Assembly (NCBI RefSeq): GCF_963668515.1
Contig: NZ_OY764864.1
Coordinates: 930,001 to 994,000 of the forward strand
Source: an uncultured Ilyobacter sp.
GTDB taxonomy: Bacteria; Fusobacteriota; Fusobacteriia; Fusobacteriales; Fusobacteriaceae
DNA length: 64,000 nt
Direction of reading: 5' to 3'
This document shows positions 31,316-40,743 of this stretch, one piece after another. A model generated the notes under the pieces. The model saw only the letters and a list, made by a program, of their open reading frames with translations, was not told the origin of the DNA and searched no databases. The translations under genes were made by a program, and so were the position numbers. Each line of letters opens with the position of its first letter. The first letter of the stretch is position 1.

Positions 31316-32515
31316 TTAATTACTTATGTAATCTTCAAAATCTTGACAAAACTCTTCTTCACTCTCTTCAGAAAGTGACTCAAGGATAGCTTCTTTGCAA
31401 TTTTCCAGCTTCAGGTGATAAGGAAGTGGTGTCTCATTTAAAAACTTAAAGTCCATATCTTTTAATATAGGAAGAAAAAGATAAGGAAGCGGTCTGTCAA
31501 ACTCTGAAAAATAAGAGTGTGAGCCAAATGATCCTCCCTGTTTTGATGCTTTATTTATCTCTCTGGCATATTTAGTGTGATTGGAGCAGTCATGGACGAG
31601 CATATCCCATTTTTCCTCAGAAGCCATTTTCATAAGTTTGCATGTGATTTTTCTAGACCACATAGGTGAAAGATAGCCATTTTTGTAGACATAAAATTTT
31701 TCTCCAATATAGTTGTTTATATTGTCTGGACCGATATGAAATTCTGCACAGTTGATAAAATCTAGACCGATAGAAAGAATTTCTTCTTTTTTTCCTATAA
31801 AACTATCATAGAATTCAGGAGTCATTGGAGTTTCTATCCCAACAGCTTTAAAATATTTTTTGGCTGTTTTCATGGCCTCTATAACTTTATCAGAGCAGTT
31901 GGAGGCACCTAGATTAAATCTCAACTCATCTAGTCCACTTTCTGAAAGTTTTTTTAAATTTTCATCTGTGCAGAGTACTCCGTTGGTGTACATGTGCTGA
32001 TGGATTCCAGCATTATTAAATTTTTTCACAACAGAATAATATTCTTCTATCTCCATAAAAGGCTCTAAATAAACGTAAGCAATACCACTGGGTTTTTTCT
32101 GAATGGAAAGGAGGAGATCGATATCATCCTCTTCATAAAGATTATCCCCTATATCCCACATCCCCTCTGGGATCTGTTCTACATCATCCATAGAATCGTG
32201 ATAATAGCAGAATTTACAAGTGAGGTTGCAGGTATGTGTCTTCCTAATCCCTCCTAGTCCGTCACCGAAAAGACATGATAGACACCCTTTGGGAAAGTTC
32301 TCTTCTTCTCCCACATAGTATGTTCTGCCTTTTAAATCTTTAAGTTCAGGAATACTCTCCTGAAGTTTTTTTATCTCACTCATATAGCTTTTTTCGATCT
32401 GCCTCATGGTGGATCTTATTATATTGTTATATTCTCCAAAGACCTGCTTACTGTCGCTAGGTATTTCAGATAAAAATTCAAACCACTCTAAAGCCTCTTT
32501 TTTACTAATATTCAT
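31316..32515 (-). CDS. Radical SAM protein with an extra CxxC pair
   Basis: A 399-residue radical S-adenosylmethionine enzyme. The cluster motif CNLTCKFC is at residues 96-103 (Cys96, Cys100, Cys103). A CLSC pair at residues 78-81 precedes it and may hold a second metal. The barrel continues with YVYLEPFMEIEEYYS, MYTNGVLCT and LRFNLGASNC, the pattern of SPASM-like or MoaA-like SAM proteins that handle small substrates or peptides. The start ATG follows GGAGG; a TTG four codons earlier overlaps it. No peptide or cofactor gene lies next to it, so the substrate is unknown. Confidence 0.85.
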   Translation of the reverse strand: MNISKKEALEWFEFLSEIPSDSKQVFGEYNNIIRSTMRQIEKSYMSEIKKLQESIPELKDLKGRTYYVGEEENFPKGCLSCLFGDGLGGIRKTHTCNLTCKFCYYHDSMDDVEQIPEGMWDIGDNLYEEDDIDLLLSIQKKPSGIAYVYLEPFMEIEEYYSVVKKFNNAGIHQHMYTNGVLCTDENLKKLSESGLDELRFNLGASNCSDKVIEAMKTAKKYFKAVGIETPMTPEFYDSFIGKKEEILSIGLDFINCAEFHIGPDNINNYIGEKFYVYKNGYLSPMWSRKITCKLMKMASEEKWDMLVHDCSNHTKYAREINKASKQGGSFGSHSYFSEFDRPLPYLFLPILKDMDFKFLNETPLPYHLKLENCKEAILESLSEESEEEFCQDFEDYISN

Positions 32516-32758
32516 ATTTTCCTCCAAAACTTAAATACAGGGTTATCTAGTTATATTATCATTTAACTTTTACTATTACAATGAAAAACTTTATCATATC
32601 ATTCATTACATATGTTGTAATACTAATAAAAATGGTGTTTACAGAATTGAAATCAAAAATAAATATTTTAAAAAAATTGAAGGATTAAATTAAAAAATGT
32701 GGTATATGTATAGTGACTTAGGTAAGTATGGATTTTTTTAACATAAGGAGGAGAGAAA

Positions 32759-33778
32759 ATGAGAAAGAAACTATTAATAGGAGCTTTTATAGCTGTTGCG
32801 GCTATGGCAAGTGCAGCTGAGTTAGAATTGAAATTGGGTGCTGATTTATACAGGGATTTGACAAAAGATGCTACAGGACACAATCCTGTTAGGACATATC
32901 CTGGAGGATCAGCTGGATTGGAATTATTGGTTAACGAGGACTCACCTTTTAGATTTGGTATAGGTGCTGAGGCTAAGAGTTCTGTAAAAGGAAGCAATAA
33001 CTATGATGCACACTATGCTTTCCCTCTATACGCTGTGGGAAAATATGATGTAGCTGATACATGGTATCTAGTAGGTAGAGCTGGATATGCCTTTGCAAGT
33101 GAGGGATCAGGAGACGGAATAGATGATGCTCATGGAGGAGTATATGGTGCTCTAGGTGTAGGTAAAGAATTTATGGATGAAAGATTCAACATTGAGTTAA
33201 TGTATGAGGCTATGGACTATGACTATGATACTGATTTTGACACCAACGAAGACGGATACTATGGTGTTGTGGCCCTTAAATTTGGTGTTAAATTCGGAGG
33301 ACCTTCACCTGCTGTAGTGGCTCCTGTACCTATGATGGTAGAGAAGCCAGCTCCGGTTATGAAACCTGAGCCCGCTCCAGTAGTTGAAAAACCAGTTCCG
33401 GTTATGGAACCTGAGCCTGTTACAATGATTCCTGAAGAGGGATTAAAATTAAGAGAGCTTTTCTCAGTAAACAGCTATGAAGTAAGTGGTGCAGGACTTG
33501 CAGAAATAGATGAAATTTCTCAAGTTTTAGAAGGATACAAAGGAACTCTTACTATAGAGGGAAATACAGACTCAACAGGAACTGCAAAGTATAACATGAT
33601 GTTATCAGAAAAAAGAGCAGAAGCTGTAGCAAATGTGTTTAAGGCAAGACTTGAAGGTGAAGAGATAGAGATAGTTTCAAAAGGATTTGGAGAGGAAAAC
33701 CCATTGGTTCCTAACACAACTCCAGAGGCAAAAGCCCAAAATAGAAGAGTAGAAGTGTTCTGGGCTCCAGCAGAATAA
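32759..33778 (+). CDS. OmpA-family outer membrane protein
   Basis: A 339-residue protein with a signal peptide (about 20 residues; FIAVAAMASA) and an N-terminal eight-strand-type barrel to about residue 180. A hinge with repeated PAPVMKPEPAPVVEKPVPVM-like Pro/Glu units follows (about 183-222), then a C-terminal OmpA domain (TIEGNTDSTGTAKYNMMLSE) with the Asp and Arg residues that bind the peptidoglycan diaminopimelate. It anchors the outer membrane to the cell wall. It is monocistronic, with a strong terminator. Confidence 0.93.
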   Translation: MRKKLLIGAFIAVAAMASAAELELKLGADLYRDLTKDATGHNPVRTYPGGSAGLELLVNEDSPFRFGIGAEAKSSVKGSNNYDAHYAFPLYAVGKYDVADTWYLVGRAGYAFASEGSGDGIDDAHGGVYGALGVGKEFMDERFNIELMYEAMDYDYDTDFDTNEDGYYGVVALKFGVKFGGPSPAVVAPVPMMVEKPAPVMKPEPAPVVEKPVPVMEPEPVTMIPEEGLKLRELFSVNSYEVSGAGLAEIDEISQVLEGYKGTLTIEGNTDSTGTAKYNMMLSEKRAEAVANVFKARLEGEEIEIVSKGFGEENPLVPNTTPEAKAQNRRVEVFWAPAE

Positions 33779-33780
33779 CA

Positions 33781-33816
33781 AACAAAAAAAGGCTGCGGAA
33801 GCAGCCTTTTTTTGTT
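33781..33816. terminator. Bidirectional terminator after ompA-type gene
   Basis: AACAAAAAAAGGCTGC and GCAGCCTTTTTTTGTT form a 16-bp stem with a GGAA loop. It lies between convergent genes and can serve both. Confidence 0.9.
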
Positions 33817-33836
33817 TGTTATACATCATATTAGTT

Positions 33837-34274
33837 CTAATTTTTCCAGTCTCTATTTCTATATTTTTTATTTCTTTCATATTTTTTAGCCTGTCCGTGA
33901 GGAAACTTGTTGTGAGATCTATGATAGTTATTGATAACTACAACTTTTTGAGGTTCTCTAGATCTGTTTTTATATTTCTTACTATATCTAGGCTTCTCAT
34001 ACTTGTGTACCACTTTTTTCACATATCTAGGCTTCTCATACTTGTGTACCACTTTTTTTACATATCTAGGCCTATTGTATACATGTACCTCTTTTTCAAT
34101 ATACTTAGACCTAGGCTCGTGGTATCTTTGGTGGTATCCATCATTGACACTGAGAGATACAGAAACATCGGCACCTCCCCTGTGACCATCTCCAAGGTTT
34201 AGAGACAAACTTCCGCTATCTGCAAAGGTTAGAGTGGATATAAATACAAATCCTATCATCAGTAATTTTTTCAT
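33837..34274 (-). CDS. Secreted basic repeat protein (Tyr/Lys/His-rich)
   Basis: A 145-residue protein with a signal peptide (MKKLLMIGFVFISTLTFA). The mature part starts with a short acidic/Gly stretch and then carries tandem units: HVYNRPRYVKKVVHKYEKPR, then YVKKVVHKYEKPRYSKKYKN, so the 13-residue unit YVKKVVHKYEKPR occurs twice in full and partly before. It is very basic, which suggests binding to lipopolysaccharide, peptidoglycan or nucleic acid in the envelope. It resembles RcnB-like or YXWGXW-like periplasmic proteins only in composition. A shared operator-like block lies 37 bases upstream. Confidence 0.75.
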   Translation of the reverse strand: MKKLLMIGFVFISTLTFADSGSLSLNLGDGHRGGADVSVSLSVNDGYHQRYHEPRSKYIEKEVHVYNRPRYVKKVVHKYEKPRYVKKVVHKYEKPRYSKKYKNRSREPQKVVVINNYHRSHNKFPHGQAKKYERNKKYRNRDWKN

Positions 34275-34310
34275 TTTTATTCCTCCTTTGATCTATAAAT
34301 TTTCTATAAC

Positions 34311-34360
34311 TTAGTCTACTCATTTACTGTGACGGCAATGTGACAATAAAAAGAAAGATA
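34311..34360 (-). promoter_or_regulatory. Shared operator block (copy 2), upstream of the basic repeat protein
   Basis: On the minus strand the block carries two perfect GTCACA half-sites 11 bases apart within TTGTCACATTGCCGTCACAG. It matches 27083-27130 at most positions, including AT-rich flanks. The gene starts about 37 bases downstream. Confidence 0.5.
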
Positions 34361-34470
34361 AGTTAGTTTAAAGAAAGCCGGTATTAAAGTAGAGGAATAA
34401 GAAATAAAAATTGGTATTTATTTGAAGAGGCTAGCTTTGGGCACCTAATGATGAAATGTGGTGATTGTTT

Positions 34471-35844
34471 ATGGAAAGACTGGAAAAATATAAAAAAGTA
34501 CTAAAACTAGCCCTGCCAGCAGTGGGGGAAATGCTCCTATACATGCTTATATGGACAGTGGATACTCTAATGGTTGGGAAATATGGTGGGAGAGTGGCAG
34601 TAAGTGCGGTTGGACTCTCAGGTCAAATATTGTATACAGTTTCTGCTATATTTTCTGCTATGGGTATAGGGGTTGCTCTCACTTCCCTTGTCTCTAAGAA
34701 AATTGGAGAGAAAGAGACTGAGGAGGCCAACATCTATGGAAGTATAGGATTTTTTATGGGGGCATCCATATCATTGATTTTAGGAATTTTATTTTATACT
34801 CTTCCTCAGGAATTCTTGAAGTTTGCAAATGCCAGAGGAGAGGTTTTAGTACTAGGAAGCATATATTTAAAAATAAGCTCTTTTGCACTTTTGATGACAA
34901 TCTGGAGAGGACTCTTAAATGGAATTATAAGAGGGGCCCAGAATACAAAGATCCCTCTATATACAACTGCTGTGATGACCGTAGTTAATTTAGGATTGGA
35001 TTATCTCCTCATATTTGGGAAAATGGGTTTCCCTGAAATGGGAGTAAGGGGAGCAGCCATAGCAACTGTAGCAGCAAATTTAGTGGGCTTTTTATACACC
35101 ATATTTTATCTTCAAAGGCATTCCTGCATCAGCTTGGGGGCCTGCATGAGCATAAAGAGCAGTCACCTTGTGTATGTAAAAGAGAAATGGTGGGAAATAA
35201 TGAGAATTGCCCTCCCTGCATCATTTCAGGAGGGAGCCATTAGTATCTCAAGGCTTGCCGCAGTATTCATGATAATGATTTTAGGAGAGACGGCATTTTC
35301 CGCCAATCAGATAGCACTTACGGTAGAATCCATTTCTTTTATGCCTGGCTGGGGATTTGCGGTGGCAGCTACCTCCCTTGCAGGGCTGAAAATGGGCGAA
35401 AAAAATTACGAAGAAGCAGAAGATATGATAGGAATAAGCCTTCATATGGGAATTGTTGTGATGGGGCTTATCGCCTTTTCCTTTGTACTTTTTCCAGAAT
35501 TTCTCATATCTCTTTTCATAAAAGTTGAAGAAAAAGAGGTCATCGCTCTAGGTGCAACATGCCTAATGATAGCTTCTTTAGAACAGGTCCCCCTGGCATA
35601 TTCCATGATTGTAAGTGGAGCACTGCGTGGGATGGGAGATACCAAGACTCCCTTTTACATATCTGTGTTTTCACACTGGTTTATAAGACTCCCTCTGATA
35701 TATTATTTGATATATCTTAAAAGATACCCTGTCTATTATGTATGGATTGTGCAGGTATTTCACTGGATTATAGACGGAGGACTTTTGTATATCTTTTATA
35801 AAAAGAAAATAAACGCCCTCTTAAAATACAAAGTGAAAAATTAA
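34471..35844 (+). CDS. MATE-family efflux transporter
   Basis: A 457-residue inner-membrane protein with 12 hydrophobic segments in two homologous halves, typical of multidrug and toxic compound extrusion (cation/drug antiport). The N-half shows LALPAVGEMLLYMLIWTVDT and MVGKYGG; the C-half shows IALPASFQEGAISISRLAAV and the late ALRGMGDTKTPFYISVFSHW. The start was chosen at the ATG after GGTGAT. It is not in an operon. Confidence 0.93.
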   Translation: MERLEKYKKVLKLALPAVGEMLLYMLIWTVDTLMVGKYGGRVAVSAVGLSGQILYTVSAIFSAMGIGVALTSLVSKKIGEKETEEANIYGSIGFFMGASISLILGILFYTLPQEFLKFANARGEVLVLGSIYLKISSFALLMTIWRGLLNGIIRGAQNTKIPLYTTAVMTVVNLGLDYLLIFGKMGFPEMGVRGAAIATVAANLVGFLYTIFYLQRHSCISLGACMSIKSSHLVYVKEKWWEIMRIALPASFQEGAISISRLAAVFMIMILGETAFSANQIALTVESISFMPGWGFAVAATSLAGLKMGEKNYEEAEDMIGISLHMGIVVMGLIAFSFVLFPEFLISLFIKVEEKEVIALGATCLMIASLEQVPLAYSMIVSGALRGMGDTKTPFYISVFSHWFIRLPLIYYLIYLKRYPVYYVWIVQVFHWIIDGGLLYIFYKKKINALLKYKVKN

Positions 35845-36189
35845 AATATATATCACAAAAGAAGATAATTTTAAAATTTTACCTTAATTTTAAATTTGTT
35901 ATTTTATACCAGTTGTACTCAAAAGAAAAGTATCTGAAACAATATTGGAAATATGTTCATTATTGTGAAAAATACTTTTTTTTATACAAAAAATTAATGC
36001 AAAAATATCAATAAATTTTAAAAAGGATAAATAAAGCTTCAAATCATATTTTTGTGTTCTTTTGAAGAACTTTTATGGAACGGAAATATACAATTTAATC
36101 TTAAAATTTGATTAGGAAATTTAATTCTGAAATTTCCTAATTAAAAATAAACTTTTAAAAGTAAAATATGTAATTTTATAAAAAAATCA
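35845..36189. other. Gene-free stretch between the MATE gene and the amt promoter
   Basis: Very AT-rich DNA without a credible coding frame or strong hairpin. I see nothing definite in it. Confidence 0.5.
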
Positions 36190-36218
36190 TTGACCTTTGT
36201 CTGAATATGCTATATATT
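36190..36218 (+). promoter_or_regulatory. Promoter of the first ammonium transporter operon
   Basis: TTGACC (36190-36195) and TATATT (36213-36218) are 17 bases apart. The predicted leader is about 180 bases, contains TTCTTT/AAAGAA and no strong terminator. Confidence 0.65.
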
Positions 36219-36406
36219 GTATAAATGTAATTTGGGAAAAGAATAATTTGTGTTAATAAAAATACGTTGTTGTTCTATAAAAGACCCGTTCACTTCTTTA
36301 TTTTAAAGAAAAGGTATTAAAATTAATAAATTTTAAAAAAATTACACAATAATTCAAAAGAGAAAATCTTTAGTTTTAGAATTTTCAATAGGAGGGTTTG
36401 TTACTT

Positions 36407-37687
36407 ATGAAAAAAATGTCGTTTTTATGGAAACTAGGGGCTATTTCTTTGGCATGTCCTACTTTATTGTTCGCATCTTCAGATATCCAGACAAATTTGA
36501 ATATAGTTTGGCTTGGGATAGCAGGTGCTATGGTAATGTTTATGCAGGTGGGTTTTATAGCGTTGGAATCAGGGTTTACCAGAGGTAAAAATGCAGTTAA
36601 CGTTGCTTCAAAAGGGATACTGGATTTTGCAGTGGGAGCCATACTATATTTTTCCATTGGTTATGCATTTATGTTTGGGGAAGGGAGCTTTATAGGAAGC
36701 ACTAATTTTTTTCTGACGGACTATATCAGCTCTGGAGACACCTGGGGAATTATGGTTTGGTTCTTTCAGGTAATGTTTGCAGGAGCAGCTGCTACAATAG
36801 TTTCAGGTGCGGTTGCAGAAAGAGTAAAACTTTCTGGTTATGTAGTTGCGTGTGCTTTAATAGCAGGTTTCATTTATCCTATATTCGGACACTGGGCATG
36901 GAGCGACGGAGGATGGCTTGCTACCATGAATTTTCATGATTTTGCAGGGTCTACAGTAATACATTCACTAGGAGGATGGCTTGCCCTTGCAGGAGCAATA
37001 GTTGTGGGACCTAGATTTGGAAAATTTGGAAAAGATGGGAAAGTAAATGCCATACCTGGTCATAACATCCCTCTAGCCACTCTGGGAACTTTTATACTGT
37101 GGTTCGGTTGGTATGGTTTTAACGGTGGTTCCACTCTTTTAGGTGATGGATCTATAGCTATAGTTCTCTTGAATACTACACTTGGAGGAGCTGCAGGTGC
37201 ACTTTCTGCGATGATCTATTCGGTATTCAAGCAGAACAAATTAGTGGATCTAGGTATGACTCTAAACGGAGCTTTAGCAGGATTGGTATCAGTAACAGCA
37301 GGGGCAGATGTATTGCATCCTGGGTTTGCAGTACTTATAGGACTTGTAGCTGGAATATTTGTATCAGTTTCAGTTCCATTCTTTGATAAAATAGGTATCG
37401 ATGACCCTGTCGGTGCAGTCTCAGTGCATGGAGTCAACGGCGCCTGGGGTACCATTGCCGTAGGACTTTTTACAGCAGAGTACAACTTGGTTACACAACT
37501 TATAGGATCACTTACTGTATTTGTGTATGCTTTTGGAATAGGAATGATAATGTTTAAACTGATAGATAAATTTATGGGAATAAGAGTAACTGCAAGTGAA
37601 GAGTTGGTGGGTCTTGATATTGCAGAGCACGGATATTCAGCTTATCCGGAATTCCCTTCACATTCTGAGGTGTCCCTCTTTAAATAA
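36407..37687 (+). CDS. Ammonium transporter (Amt/MEP family), first copy
   Basis: A 426-residue Amt channel with a cleaved leader-like N-terminus (ACPTLLFASS) and 11 membrane helices. The substrate pathway features are present: the twin His of the pore (HDFAGSTVIHSLGG and AVSVHGVNGAWGT), the phenylalanine gate region and FGHWAWSDGGW. The C-terminal tail GLDIAEHGYSAYPEF is the one P_II proteins grip to block the channel. The start ATG follows GGAGGG; a TTG three codons earlier is less likely. A P_II gene follows after 53 bases, the classical pair. Confidence 0.96.
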   Translation: MKKMSFLWKLGAISLACPTLLFASSDIQTNLNIVWLGIAGAMVMFMQVGFIALESGFTRGKNAVNVASKGILDFAVGAILYFSIGYAFMFGEGSFIGSTNFFLTDYISSGDTWGIMVWFFQVMFAGAAATIVSGAVAERVKLSGYVVACALIAGFIYPIFGHWAWSDGGWLATMNFHDFAGSTVIHSLGGWLALAGAIVVGPRFGKFGKDGKVNAIPGHNIPLATLGTFILWFGWYGFNGGSTLLGDGSIAIVLLNTTLGGAAGALSAMIYSVFKQNKLVDLGMTLNGALAGLVSVTAGADVLHPGFAVLIGLVAGIFVSVSVPFFDKIGIDDPVGAVSVHGVNGAWGTIAVGLFTAEYNLVTQLIGSLTVFVYAFGIGMIMFKLIDKFMGIRVTASEELVGLDIAEHGYSAYPEFPSHSEVSLFK

Positions 37688-37740
37688 TCAATATTTTAGG
37701 GTAGAATTTAAATGAGGATAATATTCTAGGAGGTGTTTTT

Positions 37741-38079
37741 ATGAAAATGTTGACGGCAATAATTAGACCTGAGGGTTTGAATCTTTTAAAAGAGGCCCTG
37801 CAGGAAGAAGGAATACACGGTATGACAATAAGTGAAGTAAGAGGATTTGGTAGGCAGCTGGGTAAAAAAGAGATTTTCAGAGGTGTTGAATATCTTGTGG
37901 AATTCATCCCAAAACTAAGAATTGAAATCTTGTTGAAAGATGGTGACGTGGAAAGAACCATAGATATTCTGCTAAAAAATCTAAAAACAGGAGAAATAGG
38001 TGACGGAAAGATATTTATATATCCTGTGGATGACGTGGTAAGAATAAGTTCTTCTGAAAGAGGGGAAAAAGCTGTATAA
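37741..38079 (+). CDS. P_II nitrogen regulatory protein, amt-linked copy 1
   Basis: A 112-residue P_II trimer subunit that senses ATP/ADP and 2-oxoglutarate and closes the ammonium channel. The T-loop (EIFRGVEYLVEF) keeps Tyr51, the usual uridylylation site. Lys58 and Lys90 are kept. The C-terminal ATP-contact stretch RISSSERG differs from the usual RIRTGE, so Arg103 is replaced by Ser. Gly-Arg-Gln-Leu (residue 40 Leu) replaces the usual Lys40. It pairs with the first amt gene. Confidence 0.93.
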   Translation: MKMLTAIIRPEGLNLLKEALQEEGIHGMTISEVRGFGRQLGKKEIFRGVEYLVEFIPKLRIEILLKDGDVERTIDILLKNLKTGEIGDGKIFIYPVDDVVRISSSERGEKAV

Positions 38080-38082
38080 ATT

Positions 38083-38117
38083 AAAAGTGGCGGTTGTGAA
38101 AAAACTGCCACTTTTTC
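38083..38117. terminator. Bidirectional terminator after the amt-P_II operon
   Basis: AAAAGTGGC and GCCACTTTTT pair with T runs; it separates the P_II gene from the convergent tldE. Confidence 0.8.
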
Positions 38118-38120
38118 TAT

Positions 38121-39464
38121 TTAATCTGCAGAAATATTTAAGTTATTTACAAGAACAGAGGGAGCACCCACTGGAGAAAGACCAAATTTCAGATCATCTC
38201 CTAATGCATCTATTTCTTTTAAAAGGTCAAAAAAGTTTCCTGAGACAGTTATCTGATTTAATGGACTAGATATTTTACCGTCAGAGATGACAAACCCCTC
38301 AGCTGCCAGGGAAAAATCCCCTGAGATAGAATTTAATCCAGAGTGAAGTCCACTTAACGAGGTAATCAATACACCGTTGTCTGATAACTCTAAAAGCTCC
38401 TCAAAAAAAGTTTCACCCTCCTTCAGATAGAAATTACTCGGGGATATCCCTAGTGTTCCCTTATAACCACCTTTTGAAGCATTCCCAGTAGATTTTACTC
38501 CATCTTTTTTTGCTGTTTTGAGGTTATAAAGATAACTGGTAAGGACACCATTTTTTACTATTTCCTTGTATCTTGTGGGAACTCCCTCAGCATCAAAGGA
38601 GGAGGAAGCCATACCATTTTTCATGTGTGGATTGTCTATGATAGTTACTTTTTCACTTGCTATGGAACTTCCTAGCTTTTCTTTAAGTTTGGAGATACCT
38701 TTTTGCACATTGTCAGATGAAAATACTCCTGTAAAAGCTCCTAACATATTTGCAAAGGCCTCATTTTTTAGAATAACTTTATATTGTTTTGATTCTATAG
38801 ATATTGGGTTTAATTTGGAAACTGCATCTTCTACTGCTTCTTTTGCTATAGTATCAGCATTAAATAATGAAAAATTATTGGAAACCCTAAAGCTTGAACC
38901 GGATTTGGTGATTCCATTATCTTCTGCAACAACGGAGATATAAATATAGGCTGAGTTTCCTTTTTCTGATAAATTGAGACCCTTGGAATTCTTTATTATT
39001 CGGGTTGAAGAACCGTTTCCAAAGACACAATAGTTGACCCTCTTTATTCTGCTATCCATTTCTTTGGTGTTTTTTTCAGTATTCATCAGTAAAGAGATCT
39101 TATCCCCTATACCGATTGTTTCTAACGCAGGATTATAAAGCTCTAAATTTGTATATTCTTCCCCGCCTCCGTATATCTCCTCTATATCATCATTCTCGAT
39201 AATTGCAGCATTTTCAAGGGCTTCTCTTATAAGAAAATCAATTTCTTTTTCGGAAATTGATTCTGTATAGGAATACCCCATTTTTCCGTTTTCCATTACC
39301 CTAAAAGATATCCCCTGGGAACTAGAATCAGAATATGAGTCAACTTCCTGGTTAAACACCTTAATAGAAGAACTTTTTGAAGATGTGTAATATATCTCAA
39401 AATTTTCGAGACAACGCTCTTTTGCCTTTTTAAAAAGAAGATCAATAAAAATATTTATTTCCAT
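38121..39464 (-). CDS. tldE: TldE/PmbA-type metalloprotease subunit
   Basis: A 447-residue member of the TldD/PmbA family without the HExxxH zinc motif, hence the TldE (PmbA) partner. TldD-TldE heterodimers cleave unfolded or modified peptides and help mature ribosomal and antimicrobial peptides. Recognisable parts are the N-terminal SSSIKVFNQEVDSYSDSSSQ and the C-terminal GDFSLAAEGFVISDGKISSP. The catalytic subunit TldD is encoded about 10 kb downstream on the same strand, unusually far away. Confidence 0.85.
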   Translation of the reverse strand: MEINIFIDLLFKKAKERCLENFEIYYTSSKSSSIKVFNQEVDSYSDSSSQGISFRVMENGKMGYSYTESISEKEIDFLIREALENAAIIENDDIEEIYGGGEEYTNLELYNPALETIGIGDKISLLMNTEKNTKEMDSRIKRVNYCVFGNGSSTRIIKNSKGLNLSEKGNSAYIYISVVAEDNGITKSGSSFRVSNNFSLFNADTIAKEAVEDAVSKLNPISIESKQYKVILKNEAFANMLGAFTGVFSSDNVQKGISKLKEKLGSSIASEKVTIIDNPHMKNGMASSSFDAEGVPTRYKEIVKNGVLTSYLYNLKTAKKDGVKSTGNASKGGYKGTLGISPSNFYLKEGETFFEELLELSDNGVLITSLSGLHSGLNSISGDFSLAAEGFVISDGKISSPLNQITVSGNFFDLLKEIDALGDDLKFGLSPVGAPSVLVNNLNISAD

Positions 39465-39626
39465 TATTTATTCCTCCAAATTGCATATTTGTTATTTGAA
39501 CCACTAATTTTTGATACAGTTTAACATACTTTATATATTTTATAATATTTATTTGTGATAAATGCAAATAAAATATGGATTTATCACAATATAAATCCTA
39601 ATTTAACAACTATTATTATTAAAAAC

Positions 39627-39670
39627 AAAAGAGGCAGAAAAACCCTGTTTAGAGCTTATCTGCCTTATTG
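39627..39670 (-). terminator. Intrinsic terminator after the Spy-like gene
   Basis: On the minus strand AAGGCAGA and TCTGCCT pair around a 20-base loop, followed by a T-rich tail. It lies just past the stop of the Spy-like gene. Confidence 0.55.
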
Positions 39671-39701
39671 CATTTTTTTCATTGCTGTTTAAAAAGATTA
39701 T

Positions 39702-40139
39702 TTACCTTTTGGTGTTTTCATGACTTATTTTCATTATTTCAGTTCTGACCTTAGCTTCTAACGAAGCTATCTCATTATTTAGGTTTTCTACTTTCTTCCA
39801 GTCAGGACTTTTTTTCAGGAGTTCAGCTTCTAATTCGAGCTGTTTTTTGTTTATATCGAGACCATATTTACTGTATACTTTAAAGCTTTCCTCCTTGATT
39901 TTTAGGTATTCTTTCCCCTCTTCAGGTGTAAGTTGCTGAAATCTATGCATACTCATATAGCCAGTTCTGTAAGGCCCCTCATCATAGCTGTATCCCATCA
40001 TGTGGCTCCCCTGCATCATCCTTCCACCAAAATATCCATGTTCGGTGTTGAGAGATCTTCTCATACCAAAATTCATAAAGATAACGAAAAGTATGAATAT
40101 CAAAAACAGAGCACCTAAAAATGATAAAAGTTTTCTCAT
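39702..40139 (-). CDS. Spy/CpxP-like periplasmic protein
   Basis: A 145-residue protein with an N-terminal membrane anchor or signal (LSFLGALFLIFILFVIFMNF). A Met/Gly/Tyr/His-rich region (YFGGRMMQGSHMMGYSYDEG) suggests metal contact, and a helical C-terminus with the LTPEEGKEYL motif is typical of the Spy/CpxP (LTxxQ-like) chaperone family. Those proteins act as periplasmic ATP-independent chaperones or metal sensors. The first helix is more hydrophobic than a normal signal peptide, so it may stay membrane-bound. Confidence 0.65.
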   Translation of the reverse strand: MRKLLSFLGALFLIFILFVIFMNFGMRRSLNTEHGYFGGRMMQGSHMMGYSYDEGPYRTGYMSMHRFQQLTPEEGKEYLKIKEESFKVYSKYGLDINKKQLELEAELLKKSPDWKKVENLNNEIASLEAKVRTEIMKISHENTKR

Positions 40140-40277
40140 GAGCTTCCTCCTTTTATAAACAAATTCTATATATACTATTCTCTGGCCTTTGAAATAATCC
40201 TATTAAAAAATTTTTTTAAAAAAAGGAGGGGAAACAGACAGGAGTATATATTTTTGTAAACTATAGGGGGTATTTTT

Positions 40278-40685
40278 ATGAAAAATATCATCTCTTTCCT
40301 GATTCCAAAATTCATTTCTCTTTTCTCATCCTCTAAGATAAGGGAAAGTTGTGATATAAAAAGATTAAAATCAAAATTTGGTGAATCTAATGTTTCAGTA
40401 AATGATATCCAGATTGAAATATGTTCAGATGATACCTGGGCAATAGTTCAAGACGGTGTTGAAAAACCCTTTGAAGGAAGGTTTCTATCTATGATAGATG
40501 AATCTTTAAGAAAAGATGGAATATCAAAACTGGGGATGAAGAAAAGAGGTCACGTATATTATGATCCTGTCAGAGAGAAATATACAGTTGTAAATTGTTC
40601 GAGCCAGTTAGTTTTTATTGGTACAGGGAAAAATATAGATGAGATATCTAAGGTGTTTCGAATAGTAAGGAGATGCAGAAAATAA
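40278..40685 (+). CDS. Hypothetical protein, 135 residues
   Basis: I do not recognise this protein. A hydrophobic or amphipathic start (MKNIISFLIPKFISLFSSSK) is followed by a soluble domain: DIQIEICSDDTWAIVQDGVE, then KRGHVYYDPVREKYTVVNCS. It contains four Cys. The amphipathic start could bind membrane. The start follows a GGGGG-type ribosome site. Confidence 0.65.
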   Translation: MKNIISFLIPKFISLFSSSKIRESCDIKRLKSKFGESNVSVNDIQIEICSDDTWAIVQDGVEKPFEGRFLSMIDESLRKDGISKLGMKKRGHVYYDPVREKYTVVNCSSQLVFIGTGKNIDEISKVFRIVRRCRK

Positions 40686-40701
40686 TAAAAAATTAATAAA
40701 C

Positions 40702-40743
40702 CTTAAAGCAAGCCAGACATAATAATCTGGCTTGCTTTAAGGT
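40702..40743. terminator. Long hairpin between convergent genes
   Basis: CCTTAAAGCAAGCCAGA and its complement form a 17-bp perfect stem around eight bases. The minus-strand gene's stop codon lies inside the stem. No long T run follows on either strand, so termination is likely but less certain. Confidence 0.6.

Noticed and set aside
37741-38079. Loss of the uridylylation tyrosine in P_II
   Set aside because: Counting shows Tyr51 is present in all three; only position 46 of the T-loop is Phe.
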